Part shown: one piece after another, positions 59,266 to 64,000 of the stretch
Numbering within the stretch: position 1 is the stretch's first letter
Layout: the number at the start of each line of letters is the position of its first letter
Notes under the pieces: model-generated
What the model was told of the DNA's origin: nothing
Databases searched by the model: none
The model's input: only the letters and a program-made list of their open reading frames with translations
Position numbers and translations under genes: made by a program
Source: Podocnemis expansa
Taxonomy: Eukaryota; Chordata; Testudines; Podocnemididae
Length of the DNA stretch: 64,000 bases
Assembly: GCA_007922195.1 (NCBI GenBank)
Contig: ML681963.1
Coordinates: forward strand, 135,406,625 to 135,470,624
Reading direction: 5' to 3'

Positions 59266-59889
59266 ACTTTTCCTTTTTTGCCTCTTTTCATTTTATTTAG
59301 AATCTTATAAATTGTCTTCCTATTTCTTTTCCCATTTAGCAGTTTCTCCTTTTATTTCACTCATGTTTCAGTTAAAGCTGAAAATGGCATGACTATTTTA
59401 GACAATTCACTATAAAAGTGCAAGCTTCTCACCCCCACCAACACCCCAAGCTACTCAAGCTTTTTTCTCTGAAATCATTATGTTAACACACACTTGGAAC
59501 TGAGATTTTTGCCCCTAATGTTCCAGCAGAGGGCACACAAAAGCTCAAAATATTTTTGTAGGTCTCTTAAAGACAGACACTATTTTTCTTGTTATTGCCT
59601 TGGCAGTGTTGTGGCAGATCTGAAAAACAAAAAACTGATGGGGGCAGGATTTTCAAAATCACTTAGCATATTTAGGAGCAGAAATCCCACTGAAATTCAA
59701 TAGGATTTTATGCTCATAAATGATTTAGATTTTGAAAATCTCCTCCAGGATTGAAATCTGAGGTGTTGTGAGGAAGTCTGGGTTTTATGAGTGTTTCTAA
59801 CTAGCTGCTTCTGCTCCTGTTGAAGTCAATGACTCAACTCCCATTGACTTTATTAAGAGCAGGAACAAATATTAACCTAGGATCTGAGG

Positions 59890-60045
59890 AATGAAAATAG
59901 TAAAAGAAAAAAAAAGATAGAAAGAAAAGAAACATAGAAAGTTAAGGCAGAGCAAGAAACAAGAAAGCGAAGCATTAGATAAAAGAAAATGGAAAGGGTG
60001 GGGAATAAAACAAAGATAAATAGAAAGAGAAGGAAGGGCATTTTC
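59890..60045 (+). repeat. Purine-rich tract
   Basis: About 150 nt consist almost entirely of A and G (GAAAGAAAAGAAAC-like motifs). It is a simple low-complexity stretch. Confidence 0.8.
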
Positions 60046-62162
60046 TGGGCACCCTAAGCTGTTAGTGAAAAAAACCCAATACGTTAAAACAGCTGCAATA
60101 TAATTTCAAAGTCCTTCACGCAAAAATGACCATTGATCCCCTGGCAGATCCTGCATGTGCATCTAGCAAGTAGCTCTCTCAAATTTCTCCAGAATACAAA
60201 TTTCCACATGAGGACTCTGACAAACAGATAATTTGTAATGTAAAATGAGATGACATAGAACTCAACTGAGAAGAGGAACAGTTACATGGGATAAGTAAAC
60301 ACTGCGGGAAAGTTTAGGCACTGGGACCAAATTCTATCAAGACTGACCTATGGTGACAAAAGGGGACTTTCGAATTACAAACCTGGTGAGTCTAAAGACC
60401 AGTTCCTTCTGCAAAACAAAAATAGTAGGTCAGATTCTTGGCCCTGGTGCTGGCCCTGTGTGTCACCTATGTAGTACAAAAGAATCCGAATCTGCCTCCA
60501 GCTACCTAGGTGACAATTTCCCATGTGGTGGGGAACTCTCCTTTAGTGTTAAGTGACTAGAGCTGGCTTCCATAGCACTTGCCCTGGCACCGCTTTGTCA
60601 ATGCACAGCTGACATATGGTCTCACAAACATCAGCTCTCATTTATTAATCTGTTATAGCCTCAGTGTGGCTGGTTTGAAAATCAGGTAGTAAGTGGGCTC
60701 TGGGGTGACACGACCCTTGTTCGGGGTTATGGTATAATCTTAGTTCAACCCTTTGTTTGCAAAGTGCTGAGATTCTTGGAAGGAAGGTGCTACTGAATTC
60801 AAAGTATTACAAATGAAGAGAACCAATTATAAGGAACCCACAATAGTGATGCATGTGTGCACACACACAAATTTTATATTGCTTTTAAAGAGTCATGACC
60901 TTATATATTCAGAGGAAAACAAGTATCTTATGCAAAACCTGTAGCTGAACTGAGCTTTAAAAAAAAAAAATTGTTATGTATTGTAGTGTGTTGGGGTGAT
61001 CAGGGCTCCTTTGTGCTGCATGCTATACGAGCACCTAAAGATACATTCCCCTGCCCTGAAAACTTCTATCCATGAAACTTTAAATAATTTGCTGGTGTAC
61101 AAACACACACAAAGCAGACAGAGAAGCTACAAGGCACTCCCATAATTTGTGCTCCAGTTCAGAGATTGCAAGGATGAGCTGAAGAGAACCGTGCGTAACA
61201 GGGCCAAGAAATTCCTGAGAGAGTAAGAATGATTGCTAATAGTTCTGAGAAAATCTTCCTCTGGATTATTATCCCATAGAGAGTGATAATGGGTCTTAAC
61301 AGACTTAACCAAATAATCAGCTCTGAGAAACTAGTAATAGGCCCTTTGAGATTTGAGTAAAGGCGAAAAAAACATAGTCGTTTATGCTAAAGCCAGTTAG
61401 ACACACACTTGACACTGTCAGTAGGCACTCGGACCTGTCAATATTTAGTTTATCTGATCAGAATTTCCATGGTCTCAAAGATAACACCAGATCCCAACTG
61501 GATAAAAGAGAAAGTTTCATTTAAGTTATTGTAATCATCTAGTAGCTAGTTTGATTCACTTGCAAAAGAATGGGAATCCTCTTATATGAGATACATGATC
61601 ATGTAAAACCTATTTACAGGAGCCAGAAAATAATACAAAGATAGTTCAAATTGTGCTTTGACTCACTCAAACACCTTGGAAATTTCTGTATAAAAATGTA
61701 TCTAATGAAAAAGCTGCTTGAAAATGGTATTTATTTCTAGCATGGTCTATTGGATGACTAAAAGAGGTAAAGAAATGATTCAGCACCTAGACTTTTGAAA
61801 GCTTGAATGAAGGAGAAAACACTACATGTTCAAGTGTTAAAAACAGACCTGAGGTATTTAGAAGTTTCAGCTTCTTCTTTTGAGAGCTTCTACAGTGACT
61901 CTGCCATCCTGGTATGGAATCAGAACTAGCAAATACAACTCTTCTTTCAAGGCACCAGTGCTCATACACCAGTGATGGGTGGTAATACAGTATAATACCC
62001 CTCAGATAGATGCAGTTTTCTTTGCTGCCTCCTGTGCTTCATAAGTGATAGCTAATAAATCAGCTAGTAGGCCAGTGGTGAAGAAGTAAGGTCATGTTAA
62101 GGAACTACTCTTTGAGTTCAATTGGTAGTTCTGCCACAGATTTCCCATATAACCTTGTTCAC

Positions 62163-62590
62163 TAAGGGTATGTCCACATGTCTCTCTTATTTTGAAATAA
62201 CACTGGCTATTTCAAAATAAAAAAGATTAGGTCCATACAACATTTTCTTATTTCGAAATGAAAGACTCTGTCATTTCGAAATAAGAACCGTCATTTCGAA
62301 ACAGCTTAAACCCCATTCATTTCAAAACAGCTGTTATTTCGAAATGGTTATTTCAAAATAATGCCATTTGGACATGTTGTTTCGAAACAACACCATTGTT
62401 TCGTAACAATTGTTTCAAAACATGTCCAAATGGCGTTATTTTGAAATAACCATTTCGAAATAACAGCCGTTTCGATAGCAGGCTTTCCCTTAATTCAAAT
62501 TAACATTTTCTTAAATTGAATTAACTTATTTCGAAATAAGGACTTTATTTCAAAATAACTCATTTCGAAATAACGATGTATGTGTTGATA
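62163..62590. mobile_element. TTCGAA-rich palindromic DNA element, short form
   Basis: Beginning GGGTATGTCCACATG, it is packed with TTATTTCGAAATAA-type palindromes in both orientations, and a larger inverted repeat is centred near 62390 (CCATTTGGACATG and its complement). It lacks the GC-rich core of the copy at 25022. Confidence 0.65.
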
Positions 62591-62639
62591 TAGTATAATT
62601 CTCTGTATCTTAGTATCCGCATTTAAAAAATTAAATGGA

Positions 62640-62770
62640 GGTATTTCCTCTCTTTCCCACTTCCTGTTATATTAGATTGTAAGTTCTTTGGCACAAGGAC
62701 TGTCTCTAATGTGTCTATGCAGTGCCCAGCACCACAGGGTGCTAATAGCAGTTGGGGGTCTCAGTCTCAG
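62640..62770 (+). repeat. L2/L3-type LINE 3' remnant
   Basis: TTAGATTGTAAGTTCTTTGG followed by CAAGGACTGTCTCTAATGTG and CAGTGCCCAGCACCACAGGG is the well-known 3' end of the CR1-clade L2/L3 LINEs. Confidence 0.7.
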
Positions 62771-64000
62771 CATGCTATACTCCATATGTTGCAGGTGTAG
62801 CACAGGGCACATGAAGGCATATTGAACGTTCTACTTTGACAGGCTGCAGGATACTTTTCACTAGGCAATGCAAAGGGCAGCAACATCTAACAAATGGAGA
62901 GCCAAAGAGATGGGGGAGCATGTTCTCCTGCAGTTTCCTCTGTTGGCCCTCTTTTCATGTACTCAAATTGTTCCATTTGGTAGAGTTTCTACAGCTCTGG
63001 GAGATGAAGTAGAAGGGAGCAGCTGAACTCTGTAGCAAGTTCTCAAGCAACTGAGCAGATTTGAAAATCTAGGAGGGAGGAAGAGGGCTACTGCTGCTTA
63101 GACAGCAAATTCACCATCTATCCTTCAAACAACTTTCCCTCAAGTCCTGATGAGTTTTTGTTTTGCTGCAAGGAAGCTTGTTAGTCAAGATTGGTTAAAA
63201 AAATGTACCCTTGGCGATGGCTTTTAACTGCTATTGCATCCCACCTCTCATAAAGATGTGTGCACAAACAAACAGGAGTTTTATGGCACCAACAATTTTA
63301 TTCCTGTGCTAACTAGCTGCAAGAACGTGACTTTAAAAGCCTAACATGTATCCCACCCAGACACATGAATGGGTTTATCAATAGTTTACTGTATGTGAAA
63401 CCAAAGAGATCATCTTATACTATAGAATTTCAATGCAAATAGTGGTACATCATTATGAATCAACCTGGGATTAATACTTCCTTATTTTTACCACTTTATA
63501 CACCAATCTCATATGCCTTGAGCAGGTAAAATTCCCAATGGGGATTCTAGGTGCGCAAGAGCTATGGCTTTCAGTTCTTAATAAATTAGAAAGGGAAAAT
63601 CTAAAGACAATATGGAATTCAATACATAGATAATAATTATTATGATTTTTTTCATGTTAGGTGTCTTTTAAAATCTTATATAATGAAATGTTTAGATGAT
63701 ACAGGGTCTGTCTGCAAGACAGCTAAAGCTTTTATCCTGCTTAGGATCAGGCCCTCTCTATTATTAACATTTACAGGGTGTTGAACATTACAAGGTGTTG
63801 CAGTTTTTTAAAAGAAGGATGCTTGAGAAATAAAATCTATGGTTAGTTTCATCTTGATTTTTCAGTTTTTAAAATGTCTATACAATTAAAAGCTGCCTAG
63901 ATATCTGCATGTTTTTTAGGTAGAGTAATTTAAGAAGGGCAAGATGAATTTACTGCAAGAAATGCTCAGTGGCTTTAAAAGTAGTTTTCTCAAACAATTT

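Larger units (their letters stand above)
46525..64000. other. Intergenic region beyond the provirus
   Basis: No gene was recognised; I looked for C-terminal USH1C exons on the minus strand and saw none. Repeats are listed separately. I see nothing identifiable in 46525-50673 (apart from two overlapping open frames at 46750-47141), 54166-56119, 56436-58792, 60046-62162 (apart from a possible L3-like trace near 60985-61080) and 62771-64000. Confidence 0.75.

Noticed and set aside
46525..64000. C-terminal exons of USH1C, the mammalian upstream neighbour
   Set aside because: No minus-strand frame here reads like harmonin. The gene may lie further out, or synteny may differ.

Overview
The window is vertebrate nuclear DNA, most likely from a turtle; a softshell-type cryptodire is my best guess. 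The evidence is five canonical exons of an amniote SUR1 gene in long, AT-rich, repeat-filled introns, a CR1 LINE tail, and many copies of a tRNA-type SINE with the phrase GGAGTCCTGTGGCAC, which I associate with turtles. The species call is inference. Nothing bacterial or plasmid-like is present.

Positions 1-30582 hold the 5' part of ABCC8 on the minus strand. ABCC8 encodes SUR1, the regulatory subunit of the KATP channel. Exons 5, 4, 3, 2 and 1 read from left to right and code residues 1-274: the whole TMD0 domain and nearly all of the L0 linker. All five exons have GT-AG borders, with coding lengths of 148, 142, 122, 167 and 243 nt. A CpG island at about 30190-31060 covers exon 1 and the presumed promoter. 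Introns carry hAT-like elements with 8-bp target duplications, foldback SINEs, TTCGAA-rich palindromic elements and old MIR/L2 remnants. A 400-base run of N lies at 6433-6832.

Positions 31061-38652 lie upstream of ABCC8. They hold an 83-bp tandem repeat, a 551-bp hAT element with a perfect target duplication, and several SINEs.

Positions 38653-46524 are an endogenous retrovirus on the minus strand, the same orientation as ABCC8. It has gammaretrovirus-like gag, pro and pol and a short env. A putative primer site fits tRNA-Arg(UCU). A small unrecognised membrane-protein ORF sits between pol and env, and two tandem hairpins sit between env and the polypurine tract. Gag, pol and env are all broken, and about 0.9-1 kb of pol is missing. 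The LTR facing ABCC8 keeps its CCAAT and TATA boxes, while the other LTR has lost them through a 315-bp deletion.

Positions 46525-64000 are intergenic with no gene I can recognise. They contain further hAT-like elements, a CR1 3' end, SINEs, a (TG)n tract and a third TTCGAA element. In mammals the next gene upstream of ABCC8 is USH1C, but I found no exon of it here.
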